A stretch of 64,000 nucleotides of DNA. Origin: Isoetes taiwanensis. Its lineage: Eukaryota; Streptophyta; Lycopodiopsida; Isoetales; Isoetaceae. Below the pieces are notes generated by a model, which saw only the letters and a list, made by a program, of their open reading frames with translations, was not told the DNA's origin and did not search any database. Positions 33,180 through 45,053 of the stretch are shown one piece after another. The stretch lies in the NCBI GenBank assembly GCA_021234155.1, contig JAJEKV010000067.1, positions 3,839,279-3,903,278 of the forward strand, written 5' to 3'. Numbering within the stretch: position 1 is the stretch's first letter; each line of letters starts with the position of its first letter. A program made the translations under genes and the position numbers.

Positions 33180-34880
33180 AATCTGAATTTTGAATATCAC
33201 CTCATCCCAGAAAAGTAGTTGAGGATTTGTTTTTGACACAGGGCAACCTCTAAAACCATGGATACACATGAATAAGCAGCAGTGTTAGGACGAATCCATA
33301 ACATATATTGGAAGTTGGTTTGGAAGAGGTGCACAGCTCGTAGATCAAAGATTAACTTATCTCATTCCCTAAGATGGTATGCATCAGAGCCTCAGTCGTG
33401 TTAAGAATTTTGTCTGAGGGAAATATCAATGCATGTAGATACAGAGGAAGGAAATTGAACATGCTTGGTTTGCACTTGAGTGGGAATATGCATATACGTC
33501 AATTGAACATGCTTGGTTTGCACTTGACTGGGAATATGCATATATGTAAGTTCTACACATATATTACCTCGTCAAGTTCTCATCAAAGCTCTGTGATTTT
33601 ATTACAGTGAACCATTTCTGAGAGTCTTCTGCACGACTGTGAAATTGCCTTTGAAAACAACTTGACATTCTTGTTAGAAATGTACAAGGGCATACAAACT
33701 TCTAGCAGGCATGATCTCCCTCGTAAAGTGAACTGCATTCTTGTGCCCAGAGCTTGACCCCGTATTTGGATCATCCGCTAGGTTAAACTATCAATTTTTG
33801 TCCTTGTATGGGACTTGCACAAATTGAGCATTGAAAAAAACACTAGCAGTGTTCATATCTATATATATGCAAAGTTCTTCGCTCCCATATTTGTCTAAAG
33901 AGATGACTATTTCATAGTTTTAAGTTGCCATGGTCATGCACTCGCGATCTGGCTAGCATACGTTCACCTGATATTTAAACTCCTAATATTGGAAGAGAAA
34001 AGAATTATGAGAATCCCTTCATAGAAAGATTTGTATTTCCTTGTCATGCGTCCACTTATAAATGCCATTTGACAGCCTTGCAGTCATTGGTCTCACTGTC
34101 AAGGGAGAATAAGGAACATCTGCTGTCACGTACATTTTCCAAATTAACAACTTCTTCTATAAATGATACCTTGTGATCAAAACTAAGGATATTCCCTGTC
34201 AATTGCAAATAAAGCATATTCTTCCATAGTATGAATATCACATGAAACTGAATTTGGAATATCACCTCATCCAAGGAGAGTAGTAGAAAATTTACTTTTG
34301 ACACACGGCAACCACTAAAACTATGGATACACATGAACAAGAAGCAATCCGCACATATATTGAAAGTTGATTCGGAAGAGGTGCACAGCTCGTAGATCAA
34401 AGTTAAGTCAGTTTCATTTTGTTTCACGCTCATTCCCTAAGATGGTACGCATCAGAGCCTCAGTCATGTTAAGAAGCTTGCCTGAGGGAAATAACAAGGC
34501 ATGTAGGTACAAGGGAAACAAATTGAACGTGCTTGGTTTGCAATTGACAAGGAATATGCATATATATGTAACTTTTGCAAAGTAAGTGAATCATTACTGA
34601 GCGTTGCTGATTTGAACATCTGCATGACCGTTACGAACAATCTACATTCTTCTTACAGGAGAAAAATTTCTAGCAACACAAAATGTAACATGTTGTGACA
34701 TAGAAGGCATGGGCTCTCTCATACAATGAACTACACTCCTGTGCCCAGAGCCTGATCCCATACTAGGATCATCCGTTAGCAGGTTAACTATCAAATAAAT
34801 CTTCTCCTTGTATGGGACTGACACAAATTTAACATTGAAAAAAACATAAGTGTTAATATCTATATGCGTGGTTTCTCACT
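33180..34880. repeat. Internal tandem duplication of ~1 kb in module A
   Basis: 33180-33870 and 34245-34870 share long diverged text, for example GAAGAGGTGCACAGCTCGTA, CTCATTCCCTAAGATGGTA and TTGTGCCCAGAGC. Both module copies have it, so it predates the module duplication. The first unit also has a 45-bp doubling (TTGAACATGCTTGGTTTGCA at 33456 and 33501). No gene recognised. Confidence 0.7.
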
Positions 34881-35020
34881 CCCCTATTTACCTGACTCTG
34901 ATGCAAAAGGACCTTAAAGGCTACAAAAAGCAAAAGGATACATTTACCTTTTGACAAGGGCACAAAAACAACTACAAGTAACTCACCTATTCAGTCGACC
35001 CAAAAGAACATCTCAGCCCA

Positions 35021-36298
35021 ATGTCTGCAATCTGGTCCTTGATGCTCTTAGTGGTTGCAGCGGCAGCAGATGCTAGACCCAATGTAAACAACGGACTAAG
35101 CAGATAGCGGGCGGCTATGCGACGCCATCAGGAGGCCAGTTGGAACGGTTCCATGGAGGCGGATCGAATATTTAGTAAACTCTCCGTAGTCCTGGACCTG
35201 AACCATAGGGAAGTCCTTTGGCACGATGAGACAGAATATGTCGTTCAAAATATAACCTTGCATTCCGCTTCAAGGGACTCTCAAACTAGCAGCATAACTA
35301 TGGGATGTGCACATGCTATTGTTGACAACCCAAATGGACTAAATGAAAGCCCTAGGGGAGGGTGCCCATAAAGCGCCCACTTAAGGGTAAAAATTATATT
35401 ATGATGGGTTTAATTCGTGTTAATCACCTATTTTGATATACCACAATAAAATTTCAAAGTTTAGCTTTCAATTGGTACTAAACATGACTTGTTTCGACAA
35501 ATCGAAAGCTCGCTATGAAGATTTGAAGTTCTATCCTTATTTTGATCCCAATAGACCACTAAATGCCCTTCAATGGACCACTAAAAGACCTTCAATGGAC
35601 CACCAAATGCTCACACTTGAACCTTCATTGGCCCACAAGTGCCCATTAATAGACCATGCATTTAGCTCAATTTTTAGTACTTTTTAAGGTGGGCTATTGT
35701 AGGGCTATTAAAGGGTTAAGGTGGGCTATTAAAGGGCAAAAAGTGGGCCATTAAAGGGCAAAAAGTGGGCCATTGAAGGGTAGTGGTTGGAAGAGGGGCA
35801 CCCTCCCCTAATTTCAATGCTTCTCAATTGCCTCCCAATGGAAGATTCTCCTATTGTCTTAGCATTTATACCCAAGATACAGATAACGTCTTGCTCATTC
35901 AAGCCTCTCCCTCTAGTCTACATCCTTCTTCTAGTTCTATCACTATTCAGCAGTACTTTGCCAACCTGCAAAACATCACTATCGGACATACTACCATCCC
36001 CAGATGCAAATCTCCTATAGGTCTCTCAAAGAACCATGTTGGCATCTCGTATTCGGCCCCATGCCTTACGGGAAGTGCATTCGATACCATATTATATGCA
36101 TTTAATGATATATTATGTAATGATCCTACCTATGGCCTTTGTTTTGATGCTTCACAAGCTCCTGATGGGCAAGTTCCTTCCCTCACTTTCCAAATTGAAG
36201 GTTCATATTATCTCCCATGTGACAGAGGCTGTAACTTTATATCTTCCAAAGGGTCTCAGAGGCACATGAGGCACTCCCTCCTCGTGTTGGCAAAATAA
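35021..36298 (+). pseudogene. Pseudo-aspartic-protease gene, copy A (nonsense codon and MITE)
   Basis: Copy of the gene at 63061-63882. The signal peptide region is conserved, but the codon for Trp in SRWRAAM is TAG here. A 455-bp MITE interrupts the frame after LNES. Downstream, FSYCLSIYTQDTDNVLL to the final LLVLAK is still readable (35811-36298). Not functional as written. Confidence 0.85.
35355..35809. mobile_element. 455-bp MITE with TA target duplication
   Basis: Ends GGGGAGGGTGCCC and GGGCACCCTCCCC are perfect inverted repeats flanked by TA on both sides. Copy B at 63391 shows the empty site GAAAGCCCTAATTTC. Internally there are opposed repeats (CTTCAATGGACCACTAAA against AGTGGGCCATTAAAGGG, the latter in tandem near 35694-35775), giving a fold-back structure. 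TA duplication fits a Tc1/mariner-type helper. No coding capacity. Confidence 0.9.
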
Positions 36299-36412
36299 CC
36301 AAAAAACTCATCTTCATACCCATCATGACTATTGCACCTGATACAAAAATCATCATCAAGTTTGTTCTTGATAGAAAAATCATCTTCAAGTTTGTTTGTT
36401 TATTATCATGTT

Positions 36413-38124
36413 ATATTGTTTTTCTTATTTGTGAAAAAAAAAGGTGTTTAATATCTTTCTCATATGAGGTGAAAAAAAATAATTATGGCGATTCTATGCA
36501 TTAACTTCTTCCTTAATTCAAGAAAGGATATTTAAGGTCCATATATGCAATAAGCTCCCCTGCTGCCAAATGCAATTTTTGCCAAATGGTTCTTTGCTTC
36601 TACAAAAATCCTTGATGAGCATCTACTATCAATATTACAACCCTTGTCCAATATTGCACATGTCAATAAAGAATGTACATTGATAATGTTCTATTCTATT
36701 CTATTAAAGAATCTTACATTGAGAATGTTCTTTATTAAACTGTATTTAGAATAATGAATGAATTCTTCTTCTACTGGATACAATAGTGCAGCAAGCATTG
36801 TTCCCACATGGCAATGTTATTAATTTAGATGCCCCCCACACATAAGTATCACAAAAAATGGTTCTCGCACAAAATGTATAATTATACGGCCAAGTCTATT
36901 TCACGCACAACCTCCATTTTGTCCGACTTTAGCTAACCACAAGAAGGTATAAGTAATAAAAACTTGAAAGTTTAGCCAAAACTCAGAAACTTTCATATCA
37001 AATTTTGGCATACTTTAGCCAACGTATTCTATAACATTTATATCTATTATGGTTGGTTACATTTAGGTCTTGAATTAGTGCAAAATAACCAAGTGATAGA
37101 AGATTTTTTAATTTTTAGATAACAGTTTAGCCAAATGTAAAAAAGTACAGGTGGCAAAATTTGGAAAGTTTAGCTAAACCTTAGAAGCTTTCACCTCAAC
37201 TTTTGGCATACTTTAGTCAAGTCTATTTCACCACTTTGGATATAACAGTTCCTTATTTTTTTCCCTGGTTTGCATATGATTCTGTTGTTGTATTTGTGTG
37301 AGGGTATGCCAACAGTATTTATAGAGCGCGTGTTGTATTTCTTGTTAGTTTGCACTCCCAACCTATGGTTTTAACATGCACACGTGCATGCATTGCATGC
37401 ATGCACACAATGCACACAGTGCATGCATACCATGCATGCATGCAATGCATGCACACAGTGTATGCATACCATGCAATTCATGTATGTTGAGTCCCTTTTA
37501 AACACCATGCAAGGCACATTGCTTACTTTCTTTTGCAGCCATATAGGCATTTTCATATAAGAGACATACAATATTCATCTTCACGATAAATTTGCAGATT
37601 AGCTTTGTTTGTATGAGAGCTAGAATTCACAAATCTTCAATTCATACAGATATAGCTTATTATGCTCGAGTAGGTTGTCGTACTGTGTTCATGCAGGCAG
37701 CAAGGTCCAGTACTATGTTCATGAGAATCTCGTAGCTTTTGCTTGTATTTTAGTCCTTCAAAGAAAAACAGAAGGATATACTCTCAAAGCATAATTTGCA
37801 AGCCTCTTCGTCATGTGCATCCATCTGAAGAAAGCTTTGGAGTAAGTTTTGTCAAGTTGTGTGATTGCATAGTTGTGATTTGCGCGTTGGACAAGGGTTA
37901 TTCCACAGGAGATCAAAGTTGAAAGTCATAATAAGCTAACTTGCTGCCAATGGACAAACTTACTTATGTTTTGAAATGTGATTCTAATTTGTATCCTGAA
38001 TATATAATAATATTATTATGCATATTGGCATACAATTTATTATTATTTACACATTTGTTTGTCAATTTGTAATGTAAGCGTAAGATTCATGATTGTTATT
38101 GCTTGGCACAAACATTTTTGACAG
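36413..38124. other. No gene seen; includes CATGCA-rich repeat
   Basis: AT-rich. A paragraph around TTTAGCCAAA and GAAAGTTTAGCTAAACC (36960-37210) resembles DNA inside the LTR near 51040-51620, so a dispersed repeat is likely. At 37375-37480, CATGCATGCAC-type words form a minisatellite with many alternating purine-pyrimidine steps; the Cys-rich frame on its minus strand is a repeat artefact. Confidence 0.5.
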
Positions 38125-41124
38125 GTTCCACAAGGTGACGTCCCCTTGGCTTCTTGGAGACTTTAATGCACGTACAGGAGCAGGACTCTGGCATAGGACG
38201 TCTTGCAGTTGAATCCTACAGAGGTGGCTTGGTCAAAGATATCAGATGACAACCATATTTCATGCTATGGCAGGCAGTTGTTGTTGCTGGGCAGTATCGT
38301 TTTGACCTGGTTATTTGTAATGGGCTAGCACAATGGCTGTCTTCCAGCTGCTGCACTTATAGACAGGAGAACCAAGGGGGCGGCTCCAGTATAGTGGATT
38401 ACGAGCTGGTAGAGGAACATGATCTGCACCTGGTTACCCATTTTTCCATTGTAACAAACACTCGGGACGAGGAAGTGGACTTAGACCACCAGTCCCTGTT
38501 CATGCATATACATTGTCAGGCTCCCCGTGCATCCATTGCCTCAACACCCCAAGTGCCCCGACTGTGCTGAATTACGACCGTATAGAGACCTATGCCCAGA
38601 TGCTTGAGCATGATCTAGGGGGACTACTGCAACTCCCCACACTTCAGTAGCAATCTGTTCAGCTGACTCACCTGCTTCTAACAGCTACTGAAAGATGCTT
38701 TGGGAGAGGCTATTCACGGAGGACCTTGGGCGATACCACCTTCTCCCGCAATAGATGGTTCAATGATGAGTGTCGGGAGATCAAACGCGGACTCCAGCAA
38801 GTCACTAATCCCACCTCTCGTTCACAGGCCATCCGTCAATACTGCTCCTTCCTCAAGAACAAGAAAGCCAGATACCTCGCAGAGCATCAGCAACAGATGT
38901 TCGATCTCCTGTATCGGCATTCTAGGACATTCTGGAGAAAGATATTGAGCAAGGCTGTATAGCCCACAGGAAACATAACTTCAGAGCAATGGGTAGAGTA
39001 CTTGCAACAGCTTTACGACGCTCGGGGGCCAGGCACCAGTACCTCCACAGATGGGCCTAGCTCTGGTCATCACAGAGGGGGATGTCATCATGGGCTTGCA
39101 ATGCCTAGCTAATGGGAAGGCAACAGATTTAGATGGCATGCAGGTAGAAATTTTGAAGTGGGTTGGGCCTCCACTGGTGCCTGTCCTCACGGCACTATTC
39201 AATAAAGCCTTGCAAGAAAGCTTCCATCTGCAGTGGACCACTAGTAGAGTTGTGCCCATATACAAGGCAGGGGACCCTCAATGCCTAGCCAACTATGGCA
39301 CTATTATGGTCAGCTCTCTCTTTACAAAATTGTTGGCTGGCATCCTTGAGCAGCGGCTGATGATATGGGCAGAACAGGCAGATGTGCGAGCTCTCACACA
39401 AGCAGGCTTCCGACATTCCACCATTGATCATATCTTCACTTTGCGCACACTGATTGAGGATAGCAGGAATCCCCGGCAAAAGCTGTACTGTTGTTTCGTG
39501 GATTTCGCAAAAGCTTTTGACACAGCGCCTCGGCAAAAGTTATGGGACAGATGGCGGCAGCTGGGGACCCCCTTGACTTGCAGAATGCAATATACAGGCT
39601 ATACGAGGCATGCTCAGGCCGTATCACATCATTAGGGCAGCCGGATTAGTAGTATCGGAGTACGTCAAGGTTGCCCCCTCTCCCCCACACTCGTTGGCCT
39701 ATACATTGATAAGCTGGAAGCCTGGCTTTCTGAGCATGGATGTGCGGGCGCCCATCTCATGCATCACACAATCCGGCAACTCATATATGCTGACGATTTC
39801 AACCTCCTGGCCTATATGCAACGTTACCTAGATGCTCTTGACATTTTTTGCCGATTCACTGGCATATGAGTTAACTTGGCCAAAACTAGGGTGCTGCTAG
39901 TTTCGTCATCCCGACAGCCCATGCTTCCCTCATTCACTTACCAGGGACAAGATGTAGAGGTGGCTCCGACCTACAAGTACTTGGGATCGAGTTCTCTACT
40001 ACCACCCACTGGGATGCTGCCATCAGGTTGCAGGTTACGGCGGGTTGGAAAGCACTATATGCCATGCAGAACAACAGCCACAAGGCAAAGTTGTATGCCC
40101 GGGACCACCAGTCCACACCTGTTTAGGGCCTTGGTTGAGACGGTCCTCCTGTACAGGCCAGACGTGTGGGGTCCGGTGATATCCCTCACCGTCTGGAATG
40201 ATCTCGAGCAGGTACAGAAAGCCTTCTTGGTATGAGCCCTTGGGGTAAAGTCCACAGTTCCATACCAGATCCTACTCCAAGAGACAGGTTTTCTACCCCT
40301 TCAACGGGCTGCATTGGAACGCCATATTATTTATTTCCAGAAGGTGGTCGCTATGGGTGATACACATTTGCCCAACCTTGCTTTGGCCATAGCAATGGGT
40401 CCCCAATGCCTCAAAGCCTGCTGGAAGGACAAGCAAGCTCAGTGGTTCTCACGTTGAGATGTATAGGCAAACAGATGCGTACAGGTACGGACAAAGAAGG
40501 ATCACAATGCACTAAAATTGTACCTAGATGCTACTTTCCTTCGCAAGCTCTGGGATGTAGATGCTATGATGCACGTTAAGTTGGCACACTATCAGCAGCA
40601 AGTCCATCCTAGGCTCACGAGAGGCCTACACCAATACTTGTACACCCATTTGCCCATGAAGAAGCGCAGACTTATAGCTTCCATTCGCACGGGTGCACAT
40701 CGTCTTCGCATTGAGACAGGGCGTTGGACTCAGGAAGCACAAGAGGAGAGGTTAGTGTTGCCACCAGGGCACCATTGAAGATGAATGTCCTGCCCTCTAG
40801 ATCTGCCCAGCGTTTGCCCATATTCGAGCGCGGTATGTTCGGTTAGTAGTGCCTGGCCAGCCGCTGCATGAGTTATTGAATACGGCGTCCGTGGGCTTGT
40901 TGGGGTCATACCTCCAGGAGATTATGGATACACGGACTCGGTTGTGCCCTCCGGGATAGTATTGAATTATCCTATACAATTGTACAGTGTACCAGCATAC
41001 TTATTACTGTTAAAGTTTTTCCCTCGAAAAACCTTCGGGGCGGGGTTTTAATCCTGACAGTAATACGCTTGCTGCTCTCTTTTTGTTTGGGTCCCATAGG
41101 CCAATTGGTCTCCGTGGATGATAA
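38125..41124 (+). mobile_element. LINE copy 1, 5'-truncated, decayed
   Basis: It starts inside the endonuclease (LLGDFNARTGAG near 38150). Reverse transcriptase is read at 39051-39635: LANGKATDLDGMQVEILKW, SRVVPIYKAGDP, CFVDFAKAFDT. The catalytic IYADDFNLL follows in another frame near 39784, then LAKTRVLL and YKYLG. At least three frame changes are needed. The 3' end GGTCCCATAGGCCAATTGG and CTCCGTGGATGAT, followed by an A-run, is shared with three other copies in this window. A potential stem-loop (TTATTACTG ... CAGTAATA) lies just before it. Clade not assigned. Confidence 0.85.
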
Positions 41125-41398
41125 AAAAATTATTCGATTCTATTTTTCGACTGAGTTGTCGATGGGGCAGGCGCAAAGGACGGCAGGTGAGTAGCAAGAT
41201 TTCTAACATTTGGGGTGGTGCAAAGGGGATAGGTGGGTCGCAAGGTTTCTAATGTTCAAATTACGAAAATCTCTAGTTTAGCAACTTGTTAAAAATACTA
41301 CTAATTACAATTTTAAGATATTTTCCATAAAGCTCATTAAATACTATTAGTTATTATTTTTAGAAATTTTTTCAAAATTTACTATTTTTAGCAAAAAT

Positions 41399-41702
41399 TT
41401 GATGATTCGACCGATTTCGATCTTGATCATAATGACTACAATAGCTTGGCCATCTATCCCGGAAGCATATCCAATTTTTGCGCAGCAAAGTTACGAGAAC
41501 CCTCGAGAGGCAACTGGACGTATTGTATGTGCCAAATGTTACTTAGCTGAAAAACCTGTGGATATTGAAGTTCCACAATCTATACTCTCGGATACCGTAT
41601 TTGAGGCAGTTGTTAAAATCCCTTATGATATGCAAATAAAACAAGTACTTGCTAATGGTAAGAAAGGGGGCTTTGAATGCGGGAGCTGTTCTTATCTTAC
41701 AT
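41399..41702 (+). pseudogene. petA: Plastid-derived petA (cytochrome f) fragment
   Basis: Reads [20 protein letters not shown], then [27 protein letters not shown] and VLANGKKGG: the signal-peptide end and N-terminal haem domain of chloroplast cytochrome f. A one-base insertion after KKGG shifts the frame from LNAGAVLIL, and similarity stops there. The haem attachment motif is CAKCY instead of CANCH, so the axial His is lost as written. A nuclear plastid insert of ~300 bp; no function expected. Confidence 0.9.
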
Positions 41703-42579
41703 TTAGATTGAGATGCCTATTCATACTAATTGATTAGTCAATGCCCAACAGCTTACATCCATGACATTCTGAAAGAGTTAGTATAAATTTACTATTTTTA
41801 GATAGTTTCTATTTTAGGTTGAGGTGCTTATCCATGCTACTTGACTAGTCAAAGAATATTTTAGAAGTATCTAGGAAAGCCTACTAAAAACAACTTGCTT
41901 TGTGGAAATGTTTTGTCTTTGAAAGAACAGGCTTTGTCCAGCCATTTTGTAAGTTTGCCATATCATGCCTTTGAAAATCGGCCATGTCAAGCTATTCTGC
42001 CAAAAAGTAATTTTCGACTGCCTCCATTCCATAACTTTCTAGACCGTCTCCTCCCTAAAAGCTTCGATCTCTTGAAATCTATTTTCCACCATCAGCATTA
42101 CACTCATGAGACATGCAAGACATGATATCTGATGCGAGTTTGTTGATTCATTAATCGATCTCATTCCACCCATAGATATGTAAAATAATAATAGCATAGT
42201 GCAATGAGGTTCGCTTATTTGCAATAAGAACATTTATCAATATATCTACAAGCGTGGTCACATACATTACTTCAACTTTGCACAAGATGATATTGCACCT
42301 CAAAAAACTTTGTACGCTCATGTTGAACTGGACTTTTTCATCATAGCTATACAACTAGGGTACATACTATTTGAGCCACAGCTTGATCATAAGCTAGCTG
42401 GTTAGGTAATCTCTTTAACCAAACTATGTCTCTTCTTTATCTAAAGAAACAACAACGTATGCTACTTATAACACACTGCGTCCCAATATCAATATTTTTT
42501 TAGGGGATTCCATAATTCTAAATCAACCCCAATATACACAAGTTATTTGATCGATCCTACGGAGCATGTTCCTATGGTG

Positions 42580-43380
42580 CAAGTTCCTATGAGATTCTCT
42601 TAGAATCCCCCTAGATTCTCAAAGATTATCCCAATAAGCATCGAGATTCTCCAAGATTCTATATAGATTCTCGTACATTCCCTTCAATTTTATGAGATTC
42701 TGCAAGATTCCATCTAGACTTCTTTACATTCCCTCGGGTTCCCTTAGGTCCCATAGGCCGATTGGTCTCAGTGGACGATCCTTTCTTTCTTTCTTTATTA
42801 TGTATGTTCCCTTAGATTGCCTTAGATTTTATGAAGATTTCTTTAGAGTCTCTGAAATTTCATGAGATATCCTTAGATTCCCTTACATTCTCTTAGATTA
42901 TGTGAGATTCCCTTAGATTACGAAGCTTCCCTTACATTCTATGAAGATTCCCCTAGATTCTTCAAGATTACCTCAGATTCTATGAAGATATTCTTAAATT
43001 CTATTAGATTTTCCTAGATTCTCAAAGATTTCATGAAATTTTCCTTAGATTCCCTTAGATTTTATGAGATTCTCTTAGATTCCCTTAAATACTCTTAGTT
43101 TTTTTAGATTCCCTTAGATTCTATAAAGCTTCCCTTAGATTCTCTTAGATTTTATGCAATTCCCTTAGATTCTATGAAGATTTCCTTAGATTCTATAAAG
43201 TTTTTCCTAGATTCTCCAAGATTATCTCAGATTCCTTTAGATCTTATGAGATTCTCTAAGATTTCCCCCAGATTTTATAAGGTTCCCTCAGATTCTCTGG
43301 ACATTCTCTTAGATTCTATTAGGTTCCCCTACATTCTTAAATATTTTATAAAGATTCCTTTAGATTCCAACAAAAGTTAC
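42580..43380. repeat. Degenerate minisatellite of CCCTTAGATTCT words
   Basis: Some tens of ragged copies of CCCTTAGATTCT and relatives (TTATGAGATTCTC, TATGAAGATTTCC) with a 12-20 bp spacing. Polypeptide frames across it (for example 43174-43389) simply repeat LDS-type words. Confidence 0.8.
42747..42779 (+). mobile_element. LINE copy 4: only the 3' end, with (CTTT)n tail
   Basis: GGTCCCATAGGCCGATTGGT, then CTCAGTGGACGAT, the same 3' terminus as the other LINE copies, followed by about four CTTT units. An extreme 5' truncation, about 33 bp long, inside the minisatellite. Confidence 0.75.
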
Positions 43381-43399
43381 TATTTCTAGAAACTTTCTA

Positions 43400-43620
43400 A
43401 AATTTACTACTCTTAGCAACTTCTATTTTAGGTTGAGGTGTTTATCTATGCTAGTTGATAAGTGAAAGCTCATTCTTGAACTTTCTAGAACATTCTTGAA
43501 CGATCTAAAAGTTTCTAGAACATTGTGGAATTCTCTAGAATAGTATAGAATACACTAGAACTATGTAGAACATCCTAGAACTTTCTTGGAACGTGTAGGC
43601 TTAACAACATAAAAGAAACA
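43400..43620. repeat. Degenerate TCTAGAAC repeat
   Basis: Words such as TTCTAGAACATTCTTGAAC and CACTAGAACTATGTAGAAC recur about ten times at about 15-20 bp spacing. A second type of minisatellite beside the previous one. Confidence 0.65.
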
Positions 43621-43920
43621 ATATACAACATGATCGATGCTTGCCCCTTAGTGGGTTCAAACCTATGGGGCAGGAGTTCAATTTCTGCTTTTGTGGGATT
43701 TTTTTAAGATGAGGATGAAATGGTCTAGAAATTAGCGTAAACTGTTCTAGAAGCTTCTAGATAATCAAAATCCAATGATGTGGATGGTTGAGATCGTAGT
43801 TCGTGGAATTTGGACCGGATTTTGACTTTTGGATTTGAACAGTCAGGATCACTCCAATTACCAGCAGTTAGACAACCTTCTATTGTGGAATTTGGAGTTG
43901 CAGACAACATTAGGTATTAT

Positions 43921-44500
43921 CTCATAAAGACTTCCAATGCTTCATCTAGACATGCACAATTACCATAAGCATTGACAAGTGCGGTAGCGAGGAACACATC
44001 CGACTAAATCCATACCAATATTCCTAAGACCACCTAATCTGCAGATATCAAGGACAGTGATAAAAGTAACACTATTATGGCTCAATACATGTAGCTGCAT
44101 TTGTTGGAAGAGTTGAATGGCTTTCTTAGAGTCTGCATGCTGGGATATGCTACAATCATAGAGTTCCAGGAAACTAAATTCTTATCTAGTATTTCTACAA
44201 ACAGTTCCCAAGCATTATGCAACATACATCTATGGCCATAAGCAACAAGCAAAATATTCCAGGAGTATATGTTCCTATTGACTATAATGTCAAAAGCATG
44301 CCTTGCATTCCAAATAGCTCCGCATTTACCATACAGGAGCATGAGGAGTTTTGCCAAGCATCTGAAATCATTTTTATTTCCGTAATGCAAAATATGGAAA
44401 TGTATCAACTTGACCTCTGGAGCTTATGTATTTGTATTATAGCATTGATTTAAAAGAGAAGCATAGCTAAGAGGAGTAATCTTAAATTTGACATGCTCAA
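43921..44500 (-). pseudogene. PPR protein pseudogene, frameshifted
   Basis: Read on the minus strand: SYASLLNQCYN, a stop, then KLLMLLYGKCGA, NIYSWNILLVAYG, AWELFVEILDKNLVSWNSM, a frame change to KKAIQLFQQMQ and NSVTFITVLDICRLGGL, another change to VFLATALVNAYGNCACL. These are consecutive P, L and S repeats of a plant PLS-type PPR protein, the organelle RNA-editing class. One stop and two frame changes; no start or DYW end. Confidence 0.85.
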
Positions 44501-45053
44501 ACTCCTTGTTTATCTTTGAGCTTCCGTGTAAAGAAAACAGTTTGCTACTCCAAGTATCGCCATTAGCATGGAAGGGAAAGGAAATCTGTATGCAACATTT
44601 GAGATTCTGTTTCTACTAGCATCTTCAAAACTTAAACCAGTGCATGAGTTTGTCATGTCCGACTTATGAAATTAGGGTTCCAAAGCATTCACTAATAGTC
44701 TTAACTAGCCCAAAATTTTGAGCTTATGAGCTTATAAAATTCAAATGAAGTTTTTCGTGCCTGGTAATTAGCTGTTGACATGATTTTCAACAATAGGTGT
44801 CTTTGTCAAAATAACCCTCAGCTCAAAATTCGCAAAGACCAACAGAAACAGAAACTGCTACTATTTCTTAAAGACGAAGGCAGATCCAACCCAAGTTTTC
44901 TTTCATACAGCTTAATGAAAAAAAGAACCTGATTGCTTGAATGTCGTATAATAGAGGGCAACAATAAGCATTTAGGATTAAATCCGGTGGGCGACATTCC
45001 GTCTCTTTTTTCAGTGGGCTCACTTATTTTTCTCAACCATCTCTAGCCAGTGG
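44501..45053. other. No gene seen
   Basis: AT-rich spacer between the PPR pseudogene and LINE copy 2; nothing recognised. Confidence 0.4.

Larger units (their letters stand above)
30892..36412 (+). repeat. Duplicated module, copy A
   Basis: Direct repeat of 58541-64000, mostly differing by single bases and short indels. It contains a CACTA-gene tail (KNLDVKSDKFVLFLQ), a DUF26 remnant, an internal ~1-kb tandem duplication and the pseudo-aspartic-protease. A is more damaged than B: a MITE, a nonsense codon and a deletion in DUF26. The upstream homology edge is near 29178 once the LTR is removed. The downstream edge is not visible because B runs off the window. Confidence 0.85.

Noticed and set aside
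37371-37571. Cys- and His-rich 66-codon frame (CMVCIHCVH words)
   Set aside because: A translation of CATGCA-type minisatellite, not a metallothionein-like gene.
43174-43389. Repetitive frame with LDS words
   Set aside because: A translation of the CCCTTAGATTCT minisatellite.
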